From positions 2,098,144 to 2,162,143 of the forward strand of contig OY848924.1 in NCBI GenBank assembly GCA_963693285.1: a DNA stretch of 64,000 nucleotides, written 5' to 3'. The translations under genes were made by a program, and so were the position numbers. Positions 1-12,832 of the stretch are shown piece by piece (within the stretch, counting starts at the first letter, position 1; each line of letters starts with the position of its first letter). Origin of the DNA: Xestospongia muta (lineage: Eukaryota; Porifera; Demospongiae; Haplosclerida; Petrosiidae). The notes below the pieces were generated by a model. The model saw only the letters and a program-made list of their open reading frames with translations, did no database searches and was not told where the DNA came from.

Positions 1-3000
1 AATATATTATTACATTTATCACATACATTTCTAACTTGATCCATATCTCTTGCTCCAAAAGAACATAAGAGCTCAACAATGTTATCATGACCATACCAGT
101 ATGCTATATGAAGTGGACTCTGTCCCCACTATAAATGAAATAAATTGTTTAATAATAATAATAGATTAAACTTGTTAAAGTGGACATATATAGAAATATA
201 CATACACACATGGTCCAAAACAATCAGGTTTATTTCATGTAAGAACACATTAATGTTTTGTATATTGTTTTACATATTAGGTTTATTATATTTTCCAGTC
301 ATATTAGTAATTGTTATATATCAAACAACAAATGAGAGCTACTTTGTCCCACCCACACAAATTACATTGAAAATTAATTACATGGCATGAAAAGGTTAAC
401 TTAATTGTATTCATTACGTTGGCTTTCATCTATATCCTGTCCTACTAGACAGGTAGTACTACATATATGTACATGTAGTAGAGATAATAAATGAAATATA
501 AACTATATACAATACACACTGACCTTGTTATAAATGTTAGGATTTGCATTTGACTGTAGGAGAAATTGGACTACCTCAGTGTTACCATTACCTGAGGCTA
601 TATGCAAAGCTGTATTATTATCCTAATAATAAAAAAACAAAGAATGTGAATGAAAATATGACTACTACAATATTTAAAATACTACAGTAAGAGAATATAA
701 CTAAGTCTGGTAATCAGTTATAGTATAGTGAAGATATCACAGCAATGTTGAACATCATACTATAGAGTTAGTAACAGTTTAAAAATATATGTGTACACAG
801 ATGAAGTAGTGACTTTGTTGATGACAGAATTAGTCTAATTCCTTGTCTATTACAGCAATACAACAATATTGTTTATTGTGGTATCTAGATATAGTAAGTT
901 CATAACATAGAAGTCAAATTATACATTGAACTGTGGATTCTTATTATGTACTGTGGCTTTGAGTATCATACTTTGGTTTTCAATTGTTGGTATCTACACA
1001 CACTCAAAATAGCATTTTGTCAATTCAACCATTGTCTTTGTTACCATAATTTCATCAATATGACGTAACCCCAATATTGAGTTACCACAAAGCCAAAACT
1101 GGTCGAACTCAATATGTATAAAGTCAACTAGAAGCCAAAAGGTACTCTTTGTAGTTTGTATCTAGTAATTGAAGCCATGAGCAAGAGATAGATACTATTT
1201 CAACTTAACTAATTGGATTAGGAACAGTTGAAACAGAATCTGCTTATAGCTTCAATTGAAGTCATGATTCAATTACTATAGCAAAGTGGATGTAAAAGAA
1301 ATGTGGTTGTAGATGCAACTGGTTGCAAATTGGCTTTATGCACATTAAGATACACTATAGTTGGCCTTGTAGCAACTTAGAATGGGTTTACATCATATTG
1401 ATGAAACTGTGGTAACGAAGACCTCGGTTAAAATGACAAAATGCTTTTTTCAGTGCACAAACTATTACAATGACCTAGTGTTTTCATCATCATATTGATT
1501 CCTATATTACAATGTCATGACATATACAGTATAGCTCATTAGGTTTGAATATTTCATGATAAAAAATATTATTCAAAGTATTAAATCTTGTATATCTGAC
1601 TTCTCATGAAAATATTATATTGTTTTTTAAATAAACTTATAATTGTGAAATTAATGATCCTTTACTAGAAAAGAGCCATTTATTATAATAAGATATAACT
1701 TACTAAATATTGGTCTTTAGCATTCACATTAGCATTCTTCTGTAAAGCTTCTTTCACTATATCTACTAGTCCATATGCAGCAGTAGCTAGCAATATTTCA
1801 TCCTAAGAAATCACAATAAGTAAATACAGATAATGTACATCATAATAAATACAACAGTATATACTAGGAATACACATGTACATAAATGTCACATGACCCA
1901 GATTTCATCAACCAGAAGCTCCATTATTAACTATGTATAAAGTACATGACCATGTACAGTGTTATATAACTATATCCAACATATTAAAGTACACTTTATT
2001 TATCTGAAATAATTTCAAGACATTAATACTAACATTCACTAATAGATAGATAAAGACCACCTTTATGACAGAAGATTTACAGTGCTACCATAGGGTTAAG
2101 ATGGGTAGCTAGTCAAAGACAATTTAGTCATTGTTTAGAAATACATTCAGTCAGTTTAATCTTCTTCTCAAAAAAGTCTTAACAAATTGATACATAAAAT
2201 AAATATAAACCTGACAACTGTGATATGCTAAAATCAACTTACTAAAAAATTTTACAGTCTCTTCGAGTGGGCATTAATTACATAAGGTCTATTGAATTTT
2301 ATTAATCATGAAATAACATTCCTGTGGTTACATGTTCTGAAACCAATTAATTACATACCTAAACATGACAGATATACAAACATTTACCTAGTGCTAAGAC
2401 ACTCAGTAATATATCTTGACTTTAATTAATGTAATTGTAAATGTTATATGAAGTCAATTGGTAACACTGTTGTATCTTAGTGTTATATGATATGTTTTAA
2501 AGTAATGATTTAATGATACTTACTAGCTATAGAAACTAATATTAAAAGAAAGGTAGTGCAAAGATCAACAGAACATAGGTACATAACAATTATATCAGTA
2601 AAGGTCATAATAATTATCCATTAAATGTATTGTTATGTGTATAAGGACTTGGGCATTAAATAGGAGACATTTTAATGTAAGTATGTACATGTACATAATA
2701 TCAATGTAACGATCAAACACTTGAGTTATAATAAATATTGACCTCAACTACATACATGTATACACTTACATAATCAGGAGTAGCACCTGCATTTTCTAAG
2801 AACTGGACTATTGTATTATGACCATTGATGTAAGCTATAGTATGAGGTGATATTAGTATAGAATAATCACCATAACCAGTCTATATAATAAACAAAAACA
2901 TTTTAATATATGAAATAAAATCCATTGACAAATCTGTGTATACACAATACAAACTATTACTTTACATTGACATGTATCATTAATTAAGATATTACTATCA

Positions 3001-4306
3001 CACAATATAATGGATTTCATTCAACTAAATTATAGGACAATATTAAAAATACTACATGTAAAGATTATGTATGTTATTAATTGTGGATACTAATTCAGTA
3101 ACTTTAACAAATAGAATGATAATTAATAAATTGTGTAAATGTTGAAGTTTTTAATTAATATTTAGGTGTGGCTAAAATGAATTAATACTTATTAAATCTA
3201 CATAATTTGAATTAATTACTTAATATAGTAGACACAAATAATAACAGTAGGTTAAAGGAAAATTAATAGGATCTTACATTAAAATGATATTTAAAGTTTC
3301 CTCCATTCTGAAGGGCTTGTTGGACTCCCTCTAAATGTCCATTATTAGCAGACCTCCAAAGTTCACTGTCCTATATAATAATAAAACAAGTCATTACATT
3401 TAAAACTAGTAAATCATACACAACTACATGTATCATATGAGACTAATAAAACTATAGGACAGGTCAAATACACAATACACAAAGTGACACTATTTATATA
3501 AAAAGAACATGATGTAATTAGTATTATGTATATAACTAACAGAGACAATTAGACTATACTACAAATACAAGACTACACTAACTAATAATAAACAGTTCAA
3601 TGATTTCTTTCCATTCTTTTGTTGCTAATATTTATTTGACATGTGATATGATCAAGTAATAGATATAACTGGATATTATTCAAGTATTAAAGTGACTACT
3701 ATGAACACATAGAGACAGGTCCATAAAATGATAGTAGACACAACCATTGTTTACATAAGTAATAGTATTTATCATATGATAATGAACATGATCAGTTGTA
3801 AATTAATAAATATTAATAGTGTGAATAATTATCATAGATAATCAGATATAATGTCACTCAACTAAAGTCTATAGTTTGTAATAAACTATCACTTAATGAA
3901 CAATTTGAGTTATGAAGAAGCTGTGTAGTCTATTTCCAAGTAATCTTTTCTACTTATGTAAAAAGAAGTACAAGAATTAAGAGAAACAATTTGACTGTTT
4001 AGCTAGTTCCCAGTTCTCCACTTTATTAGTAATACTTTATAACATTATCAAAGAACTTATTACCTGTAAAATATTCAATAATGGCAAGTGATGCTGAAAT
4101 AAATTTATGAGGGAACATTAACAATATACTGTAATAGATTGTGTGTGACAGCCATTTTGTCATGTCTTTCTCTACATATAAACCATACCATACATAATAA
4201 TAATATGTAATGTATTGATTGTACACTAACACATGTAGTATACTGAATCAGTTACTAATATACTTACAATTCTCTGTTGCTCTCTATCTGATAGTTGAGT
4301 TGCCAT
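1..4306 (-). CDS. Gene A: ankyrin-repeat protein of the ANK-Roc-COR-Death family, 5' part only
   Basis: The gene starts at 4306 (MATQLSDREQQRI, exon 4306-4268, then GTAAGT) and runs off the left edge. Ankyrin exons, one repeat each and all phase 0, are 3370-3278, 2880-2770, 1802-1704, 622-524 and 128-27. They carry the usual TALHIAS and SPLHIAYWYGH patterns. A 30-bp exon (4093-4064, HHLPLLNILQ) is also possible. Sequence and introns are nearly collinear with gene B (31595-36211), so I infer Roc, COR and Death domains beyond the window. The family fits intracellular signalling scaffolds with a Ras-like GTPase, as in DAPK1 and other ROCO proteins. No stop was seen in the visible exons, so this copy may be intact. 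Confidence 0.8.
1001..1455. mobile_element. 455-bp palindromic MITE in gene A intron
   Basis: The terminal inverted repeats are about 95 bp (CACTCAAAATAGCATTTTGT and the complement of the right end CACTGAAAAAAGCATTTTGT, continuing inward with mismatches). The matching gene B intron (near 32570-32590) lacks it, so this is a filled site against an empty one. The extra flanking CA suggests a 2-bp duplication. No coding capacity. Confidence 0.75.
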
Positions 4307-6521
4307 TATTGGAAGAGGGTTGGTACTAGTAACTTGATCTCTAATAGAACATTAGATATCAATGTACATATATCAGTTATACTATAATGTATTATATATA
4401 TCACTTTATATAACAAAGACAATAAACTATATGATCTTCATTTATTGTCATTGTACAATCATATACAACATGATCACGTCAACATCATCACAAGTACAAT
4501 ATCTTAAACATTGAAACAAATAAAGAGACTTTTTTCAATCATAGAGAGTTAAAAAGTTGGAACTCCAAAAACAAATGAACATAGCTTGTGTTTACACAGC
4601 CTTAACTCTTCTATCTTTGTAATTGTCTGAAATACTCTCTTGTTACCAGAACTAGCTAGAAATACACTAAGTCATAGAAAAGAATGTACTTATTCTTCAA
4701 TCAAATGTCATAAGAAGTAACATATCTCGTGTATGTAGTCAACAAGTAAACACTGTAGTACTGCAAGTGTTAACATGATCCATGACTCATATTATCTACA
4801 TACAATACTACTAATTAACTACTACTTTATATTACTTACCAACTTAGTCACTGGTGTATCGCTTCTCTAACTCTGTTGAAGTTAGCAGCACATTCCTCAG
4901 GTACTAGATAACCACGCCTTATTAAATATTTGTGGTTTCAAGTATTTTTGATAGGGTGGAGCTGCAGTTGCTGTTTGCTGTATACTGAAAACTTACAACA
5001 ACATTGTGTGTAGAACAGAACGTTCTATCCCTTTAGTTAATATATTATAAATGATAGCCAATTAATTCCTTTCAAAATACTTTGTTTAATAAATTGTAAT
5101 AATTTACTCCTTATATTTTAAGAACAAAATTTTCAGCACGAAATTGTTAGCATAAATAATCAATAACACTAGCACCACGGTCACTGGCCTCCAGCAAAAC
5201 TTGTCCTTAATTCCTTATACTAGATTGTTTTGCATTCAAGTCTAAAAAAGTTAGGTTATTATAAATATTTATATGAATTTTATTACTGAATTGAAACAGG
5301 TAGTTTAAGTTCACCCCACAGTGATAAGTTTAACATTCTTATATACAAATATAAAATCATAATGGTTTGTCATATACAAAGATGACACAATCATTCAATG
5401 TAATTTCTTAATATACATCATTACAATAGTTTACATTTGAAGTCATAATAACCAGCATTGAAAAGAAATGTACTAAAAATGAACAAATGGTCTTATTTGA
5501 AGACACACCCACATCAAAACAACTGACGATAGTATTTGTACTAACTTGACACACTTGAATATCATATTGTCGTCTACATTCAAAGTCTCCATAGTCAGCA
5601 ATAAGAGGAAATGTACTAAAAAATGAAGAAATGGTCTTATTGCTGGGCGAGGAAGACATGCCCACATCGAAACAACTGACACACTTGAAAATATGATCAT
5701 CCTGACGTCATTAGACGATTTGGGTGGGGCTCAATCCTTTCCAACTACAGGGGCTACCTTCAGACCCCTTATGCAGACGTAAATGTATTTAATTATAATT
5801 ACTTCGACAAGTATATTTTAACTCTGCTTTGGATCGGGTTCAACTCTGCAATTGAAAACAGTAACATTGCTATATTTATTTTAAGAGGATTGGTTATTAT
5901 GAGTCCCCCTCTCTAAATCTGATAATACTAGTCTGATATCTATACTAGACTTGACTCTAATGATTTTATGTCAATTTTTATATCACAGTCTTTGTTACAT
6001 ACACAAGATGACTAGCTGGTCTTTGATTTCTTTGTCAAACTAGTACATCTGACAGATTTTTGACTAGTGACTTAACAAATCAAGTGACCTTTGTCCTAAC
6101 TCCTCCTCTAATTGAGTCTACAAGAAGTCAGTAGAAATGTATATCTGATTATCATATATATGTAATGTACACTGAAGATGGACACATGTAATAAATAAAT
6201 ACATGTATAGTTCAAATTTTAAGTCAGTTATATTTGTTTTTCCAGTTGTCATGGAAACTACATACAAAAGTTCAGTCAAGAGGATGATCTGTTTATTGGC
6301 AATTAAATTTTAAGTGAATTCCATCTGTATCTTTAATTAGATCATTACTTGAATCCTTCTTGATAGCAAAGACAAATAAGAATTTCCTTTAAGAAAAATC
6401 TACAGACATAGAGTTCAATTCATGAGGTCATATTATCACTCACTATCACTAATTTAAACTCCATTAAGTTTCTAGAGATTGTCATGAGACCTCCATAGGA
6501 TGGTACTGAGTGCAAGAGGTA
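4307..6521. other. Upstream spacer of gene A, with conserved CRE-like site
   Basis: No gene recognised. Stretches match 36212-36790 and 40640-41465 in unit 2. The part around 5410-5700 holds two imperfect copies (about 120 bp apart) of a segment reading gaaatgtactaaaaa, which creates repetitive short ORFs I do not believe. TGACGTCA, the CREB/ATF consensus, lies at 5703-5710 and is conserved at 40654-40661. Confidence 0.5.
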
Positions 6522-6759
6522 CACTGTAAAAATTGATTTGTCATTTGAACAACTAACTTGTATTTGAAATGGATGGATTACTATGGAATTAAGAATTTTT
6601 GTGAATTACTCACTGTGTAATATATTGGTATGTTATACTATTACAAAGCAACAAAATTAATTATACAGTGAGTAATTAATCAAACTTCTACATTCCATAG
6701 TAGTCCATCCATGTAAAGTACAAATTAGTTGTTAAAATAACATATTAATTTTTACAGTG
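6522..6759. mobile_element. 238-bp Tc1/mariner-type MITE with TA target duplication
   Basis: The ends CACTGTAAAAATT and AATTTTTACAGTG are the outer part of a palindrome with arms of about 75 bp. The element is flanked by TA on both sides (6520-6521 and 6760-6761). The duplicated unit 2 has the empty site, with a single TA, near 41465-41470 (agaggTAgtgtc). It is non-coding and must be mobilised in trans. Confidence 0.85.
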
Positions 6760-8080
6760 TAGTGTCTATATTCACTTACATATTATATGTCTTAATGTAT
6801 GACACAAGTGACAGGACAGTTACCAGTTACATATGTCCATCCACAGCAGATCACTCATTTGGTTTTTCACTATACATGCAATAAGGAGTCCACCACTAGC
6901 CCAATACACACGTCCCGCAAAATGTAATGAGAAGACTAATATCTATTATGTCAGATAAACTCTGAAATGTAGCCTTATAGTAATAATATTTGAATATTGA
7001 CGTATTAGTTTATAATGTTTGTAAATTAAAAAGTGCAAATGATGTTCACAAAAGAAAATACATCATTATATTTGTTTTTGTATACCTTCAGCAGAAAAAG
7101 GCATCAGTTATAACAGGCCTTTCAAAATGTACGGCTATTAATGAACTAGGTTTTATATCCTACTCTTATCTATGAAAACAGTATCTGCAGCAAGTGTATA
7201 CGAGTTTCAGGCTTGGATTCTCTATGGACATCAAAGATAGCCATCAAAGATGTCCTCTCTTTCTTTTATTGTTGCAAGAGCAGGATCATCTAGAAAGAAA
7301 AATATATTAAAAATTACTAGAGTATACTAATTTTACACAAGAGTTTGCAGAAACTGATCTACTTACCTTTCTCTGCTAATAGTGCTTCTAGAGAGGATCA
7401 TTTCTTTTTCAAAATTCCTTTCAATAGTGTTATATCAGCCTCACAAATCCACCTTTCACCATTACACAATTACTGTATCAGTTCAAGAACAGGTAAATAG
7501 TGAGGACCTCATTGATCAAACAACTTAAGGGCATAGCAAAGCTATTGATTGAGAAGATTTCAGTTCTAAGAAAAAAAGACAAATCATGACATAGTATGTT
7601 TGTTTGTACATATGTAGGGGAGTATATATACAAGGGGTCTATGGATGTATACTTATACACAGGGAATCTAATTATGTATGAGGTATAAAGGGGGTTTACC
7701 TATGTATGGCAACATACAGGGGTTGTAATTATGTACAGGAACAGAGATAGATCAGTTTGTTTATTTGTGACAACTATTCAACTGTAATTAATATGATAAA
7801 ATATTTATCTTTCCATTTTATTAACAAATCATTCTGTCCATTTATAATCTGTTCATCATTACTAAAAATACTTATCTCTCCATCATTTACTACATGTGCA
7901 AGTAATTTGTGTTCTCACTCATTTAACATTTAATCTATTTTTAATGTATTATTTCACAAACTATATAACCACACATCACTTCATATCTTCTACTACATAT
8001 AATGTTTTTAATAACTCCTCCTATCTGATTGGTTGGTGGGTCCATCCAATTATATAACATTAAGTCAAATATTGTGCTTG
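6760..8080. other. Spacer without recognised gene
   Basis: Up to about 6980 this matches unit 2 (41461-41700); beyond that it is unique to unit 1. Short ORFs here have no recognisable motif or splice context. Near 7620-7740 a loosely repeated GGGGT motif occurs (aggggagt, aaggggtc, acaggggttg). Confidence 0.35.
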
Positions 8081-8084
8081 ACAA

Positions 8085-8530
8085 CTTACCTTTAAATACA
8101 CAACTCAAATATTGACCAGTAAGTAATAATAAGGCACTAGTATCCATGATCACTTTCTTGTAGACCTGAGGAAATTCAACAAGATTTAAAACATATTAAA
8201 TATAATCTCTCTTTGGTCATCTAGTTTAACTCATTTACCTTTTTCCTAACTTTTCAACTAGTTCTTTAATGTTTTCAGCCTCCACCTTGAAAGTAGACGT
8301 AGCAAAAATTAGGACGACTATCAGATCAAAAATGAGCTTAAACTAGTTTGGTCCCACCTACTAATTAATTGCTATGGATACATTTCCTAATTAATGCTCA
8401 CCAACAAACTTAGTCCTCGTGGTTTAATAGATTTCTCTGATTCTCCTTTAATACACGGCCTCCTCTAGCTATATCTGATCTACGTCTGCCATATCCTGTT
8501 GATGATTCAGGAAGTTCCAGTTTGATGATG
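8085..8530 (-). pseudogene. Possible minus-strand exon fragments, gene unknown
   Basis: Three stretches read as plausible coding on the minus strand. At 8530-8410 an open run ends in GRRRSDIARGGRVLKENQ and a stop. At 8290-8234 there is VEAENIKELVEKLGK. At 8165-8092 there is MDTSALLLLTGQYLSCVFK before a GTAAGT donor. I do not recognise the family, and phases do not clearly join. It may be the remnant of a gene. Confidence 0.25.
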
Positions 8531-9074
8531 GAGCAGTAACCATGGCAATTGGAACCCTTACCATGGGTGTGAAAATAATGAGAAAAAAGTAGAAATCTAA
8601 AAGAAGTGACTCAAGAAATGAAGACACTCACAGTAACTATAATTGTATGTAATAAAATGATTACACTACTAGTGACCTGACACACCCACTCAAGTATAAA
8701 AGCAGTTGTGTCTATTGTCCCATAGTATATCATATTTTGAACTTATCCAGGTCACATAAATGGCCAAGTATGGACTTTCTAACAGCCACTGTATAATATT
8801 ATTGTAATGACACATTCTAATATGTGTATCAATTATCGAGCAATCGTCAGTTTATGAAAAGTATATAACTTTTTCAACTGATTTAGATGATACAGCTGGT
8901 TCCACAATAAACCAGATGGACAAGCTTTACTACAAATATTATAAGATTGCCTCAATCCTATCAAATACTCAATACCTCTTCCAAATAAATCATTAACTCC
9001 TTTGTTTAGTTCAGTATTATAATTTAAGGCACATACTGGAGGTTTGATTCATTTAACATTAAAAGAAGGCAGAG

Positions 9075-9943
9075 ATGAAGACACTGATAGTCCATTTAAT
9101 GGAGGAGATATGACTAGTTCTTCTATTACTATGTGTTACTTACTCTATATTGGTATAGACTGTTCATATGTTTATTAGAACTACTACAATAATTGGACAT
9201 GGACTACTGGCAGGTAGGTATTATCTATTAATACATCTATCTAATGTCCCACATAGTCATCTATATCTATCCATCTACTATACATCTCTATCCATCAATT
9301 CATGTATCTACTATAACTTTTATTATCTGTCTCTATACATCATTACTCTATCAGATAATTGACATATATTATTGTTTGATCCTTTTATCTTAAGATATTT
9401 CTCTCTAGGATACTGCAGTGGCTTATTCAATCAGTCAATAAACCAGTGGACATGTGACATTATTAGAACATTATCATTCTTTCCTATTAGGATTACATTG
9501 GGTCTACCTGTTGTTGTTATGTTAGACAGGTAAACAATACAAGTTAATAACACAAGTTAATAACTCATGTTAGACGGAATACTGGTTAGATTTTCTAAAT
9601 TAGTGTCTTTTATGATAGCCTCCACTGTACATGTGATAGTCACATGATGACAATGAATTATTCTTCAGATTTAATATTGCCAAACCAACAAGGGCTGTAT
9701 TATTAAATATTGTCACTTACTTGGAGATGGCTCTATCATCAGGTATCTTCTTTATATAATCATTTTATTTTGCACATTATATTTTGTCTATTATAGAACA
9801 CTGTTTGTCTATTAATATCTTCTATTTATCTCTAGTCTGTCCTCTCTAGGTTTTATATTGTTTGTTCTAGCTTTCTTGGAGACAACAACAAAAGCATTTT
9901 TAGATGACAGAACTACACTGTTTACTAAGCAACTTAATTTATG
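9075..9943 (+). CDS. Probable multi-pass membrane protein, partial exon set
   Basis: Exons with good splice sites and agreeing phases: about 9178-9213 (TTTIIGHGLLA), 9409-9529 (YCSGLFNQS to VVVMLDR), 9669-9742 (FNIAKPTRAVLLNIV, EMALSS) and 9850-9943 (FILFVLAFLETTTKAFLDD). The hydrophobic stretches IRITLGLPVVVML and FILFVLAFL suggest membrane helices. An acidic run upstream (EGRDEDTDSPFNGGD) may be the N-terminal region, but the join at 9160-9178 is unclear. Candidate later exons lie at 10175-10323 (WLALNVTRSICLSWFLAGW) and 10675-10740, where phase does not clearly fit. Family not recognised with confidence. The segment is absent from unit 2. Confidence 0.45.
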
Positions 9944-10329
9944 GTATGTGAATATCTCATCATATCACACAGTCAACCATATACTATCATAATATAGGTA
10001 GAACGCTAGTAGTTTGGTTTTATCAATGAGTGTCCTTATAGTGGACAGTTTACAAGTACCTGAAATAGAGTTTCCTTGAATTTTAATTCTATGACTTCCT
10101 TTCTTCTTTTCTATAGTCTTAATGTATTGACTGATACAAATAGTTCTTCTCCTTAAATAACAACTTTCATAACAGTCAGTGATCTCCACTACATTACTAA
10201 TGGTCAACAAAGCACTCGACTGACTGCTTGGTTAGCGCTTAATGTAACAAGAAGTATTTGTCTTAGCTGGTTCTTGGCTGGATGGACACTTGTAAAGATA
10301 GATTATAAAGTACATGTATATGTAAGTAG

Positions 10330-12130
10330 TGGTGTGGTCTAGTTCATGTATGGACTTGAGGGTAAAGGATATATTCCCAAAAAAGATAAGGTATTAAAAG
10401 TGCCTATATCAAATACATGTTTTTAAATTATGAGTCTCTCTGTATTAGACAGTTTGAGACATTAGCATGAACTGGTTCAGGACACTGACGAGAGTTGAAT
10501 ATAAACAATGTTCTTAGTTCAGAATATATTATTATGAGAGTAAATTGTTTTTAAATTATACAAATATTCAATAAGACATTGTTTTTAATAAATTAGAAAG
10601 ATTAATGTTATTAAAACTAGACCACAAAATAAACTATTGTTGAAGAAAATGTTGTAAGTTTCTCTTTTTTTCAGTATATCTGTGGAATCTCAATGAAACC
10701 AGTTCTACAGATCAAGACAAACCAGTTATACCTCCTAATTTATAACCTAAAATATCTGCACTTTTAAAATCACACTTAAGATGATTCTTTCACATAAACT
10801 ACTATTTGTGTATTACAGCATTATTTTAAACAAATATCAATTATGATAGAGATATCTCATGTATTGATATTAAATTTACATTTTCAAATTGTTGATCAAG
10901 TATCTAGGTCCAAAGGTAAGCCAGTCCAATATAACTGTATAACTATTCAAATGATTTTAGGTGTGCATTTTAATTGTTGTTTATTGACATCCTATACTAC
11001 CCACTGTCAGTTTTGTTTTTCATTTTATAAAAAATCATTTGTTTGCTAATAGTTATGTAATAGACACAGACAAGTATCACACAAATTGTATCCTAAATTG
11101 TCTATTTAATGTTACACAGTAGGCATGGCAAAAATTTAATGCTATAAAGTTTCGATCATATCTACAATTAAATAAAAAATTGAAATACAAATTGTCTGTA
11201 TTGATAAACACTGAACTTTAAACTTCTTAAATTGTTGACAAACAATTTAAAAGAATTAAAAATAATTTGATTAAATTAAACAGTGAAACAGAAATTAAGC
11301 CATATTCATCAGGTGTGAACAACATCATCAGCACGTGCTCACAATTAGCAAATGAACGCGTGACCACCATTATGGCGGGAAAATGTAAATCACCAGCACA
11401 TGCCTAACAAGATAATCAATTCTTGTAGATTTTTAATTATTTTTTTGTAAAATCTATTGATTAAAATTAATGTAAAAATTAATGTAAAAAGAAAATTAAT
11501 ATAATCTGATACAAACTAAAGAAGTGTTTTTCTTACCAAACTAAAGGAATAAAAAAGTGGAAATTTAGTAAGATTGTAATATACAACAACAATTGTAAGT
11601 AAACTGATTGTAGTTGAAAGATAGAAATGAAAATCTAAACTAGCCATTTTTCAAAGAAAGTCTTAAATATTTTTTAAACTAAAATTAAGATTGACATTTG
11701 ACAAATTTTAGTGAAAAATGTTTTTGAAAAATGAATACATATACAAAATAAACGTAAAAATAACAAATAAAAAAAAATAAAAAAATGACAACTAAAAATA
11801 AAATAGACAGTCTCTGTAGTGGAAGAGTCCCCAAGAAGTCCAGTGAAGGTCTCCAATCCAGCAATTGTAGAAAAGAGAAGATAGAGAGTTCCCAAGAGTC
11901 CAGTCAGTCCACAAGTTGAGAACATAGAGGGAGAAAGAGAAGAATAACAACTGGATTACTAAAGAATGGATGAAAGTGGATGGATGGATGGAGAGACAGC
12001 TCACCTTTCTCACCAGTGCTGCTCCTGCAGGGAAAGAAAAAGAGAGTAGTTATGAACTGATGGTGATAATGAGTGGATAGAGAGTGAAGAGAGACAGAGG
12101 AAGTGAAAAGGGACCACCAACCTACACACA
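10330..12130. other. Spacer; AT-rich, no gene recognised
   Basis: Apart from the doubtful C-terminal exon near 10675, only AT-rich sequence is seen up to about 11330. Near 11333 there is GCACGTGC (an E-box) and at 11370-11381 ATTATGGCGGGA, which is E2F-like. From about 11880 the plus strand becomes purine-rich. Minus-strand ORFs here are low-complexity Ser/Phe/Leu shadows. Confidence 0.4.
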
Positions 12131-12150
12131 CGCATCCTAGAAGATCAGAG

Positions 12151-12224
12151 CTTCCCCCCGCCACCTGGCGGCCTTGGATATTAAAAAAAATTTTTTTTGA
12201 AGGCCGCCAGGCGGCAGGGGGAAG
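12151..12224. repeat. GC-rich perfect-like hairpin in AT-rich DNA
   Basis: Arms 12151-12175 (starting CTTCCCCCCGCCACCTGGCG) and 12200-12224 are complementary over 25 bp with two mismatches. The 24-nt loop contains A8T8, which can also pair. It is strongly GC-rich in an AT-rich neighbourhood. It could be a tiny foldback MITE or a structured RNA element. Confidence 0.7.
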
Positions 12225-12369
12225 ATGATTAATAGGATTTGTATGAGTGTGTGTATAATGTATAGGCTGGATAGCCCAAAATAAAAAAAAAATAAAAATA
12301 AAAAGAAGAGGAAAGAAGGCTTGAAGGAAGAAGACAGAAGAGACCAGGCAGGAGAGCGACTCATCTTTT

Positions 12370-12460
12370 ACATCCAGAGAACTGTCAAAACACCAGAGAA
12401 CGTCAGAAGTCAAAAACATCAGAGAACAGTCAATAACATCAGAGAACATCAGACAACTTC
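12370..12460. repeat. Degenerate short tandem repeat, CATCAGAGAAC unit
   Basis: Four or so copies of (A)CAYCAGAGAACRTCA with spacers lie within the purine-rich tract. No coding sense was found in either strand. Confidence 0.5.
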
Positions 12461-12820
12461 CAAATAGAGTCCTGTAGAAACGAAGAGAAAAGTCAATTAA
12501 CAAACTGATTGATAAAAACAAAAATTAAAAAGAACAGAAAATAAAATAATAATCAAATAAAAAAAATAACAGAAAAGAAAATGAAAAGGATGATCATAAC
12601 TGAATGAAATGATGTCCAGCGAAGAGGAGAGATCCAACGACGAACGAAGAGACGAGTCGTGAAGAGAGTCGAAGTGGAGAACGATGAGACGGGTCGTAGC
12701 GACGAAGACCCACGGGGGTCTATACACAAATATAAGCTTGCAAAATGGAGTCCTTATATATTTTCAGGACATCTCTGTCATACTTCATTTCGACAAACAC
12801 AAGGCACCAACTCGTGACAA

Positions 12821-12832
12821 TTTGGCGGGAAA
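12821..12832. promoter_or_regulatory. E2F/DP consensus site
   Basis: TTTGGCGGGAAA matches the classical E2F consensus exactly. An E2F-like ATGGCGGGAAAA lies 1.45 kb upstream near 11373. ACGCGT also occurs beside both sites. The gene it might serve is not identified; transcription could go either way from here. Confidence 0.4.

Noticed and set aside
5408..5700. Two overlapping minus-strand ORFs with repeated peptide
   Set aside because: The repetition comes from a duplicated DNA segment; there is no splice context and no recognisable domain.
11674..12727. Overlapping minus-strand ORFs of 73-205 residues rich in Ser, Phe and Leu
   Set aside because: They are the antisense of a purine-rich tract, low in complexity and without motifs; three frames are open at once.
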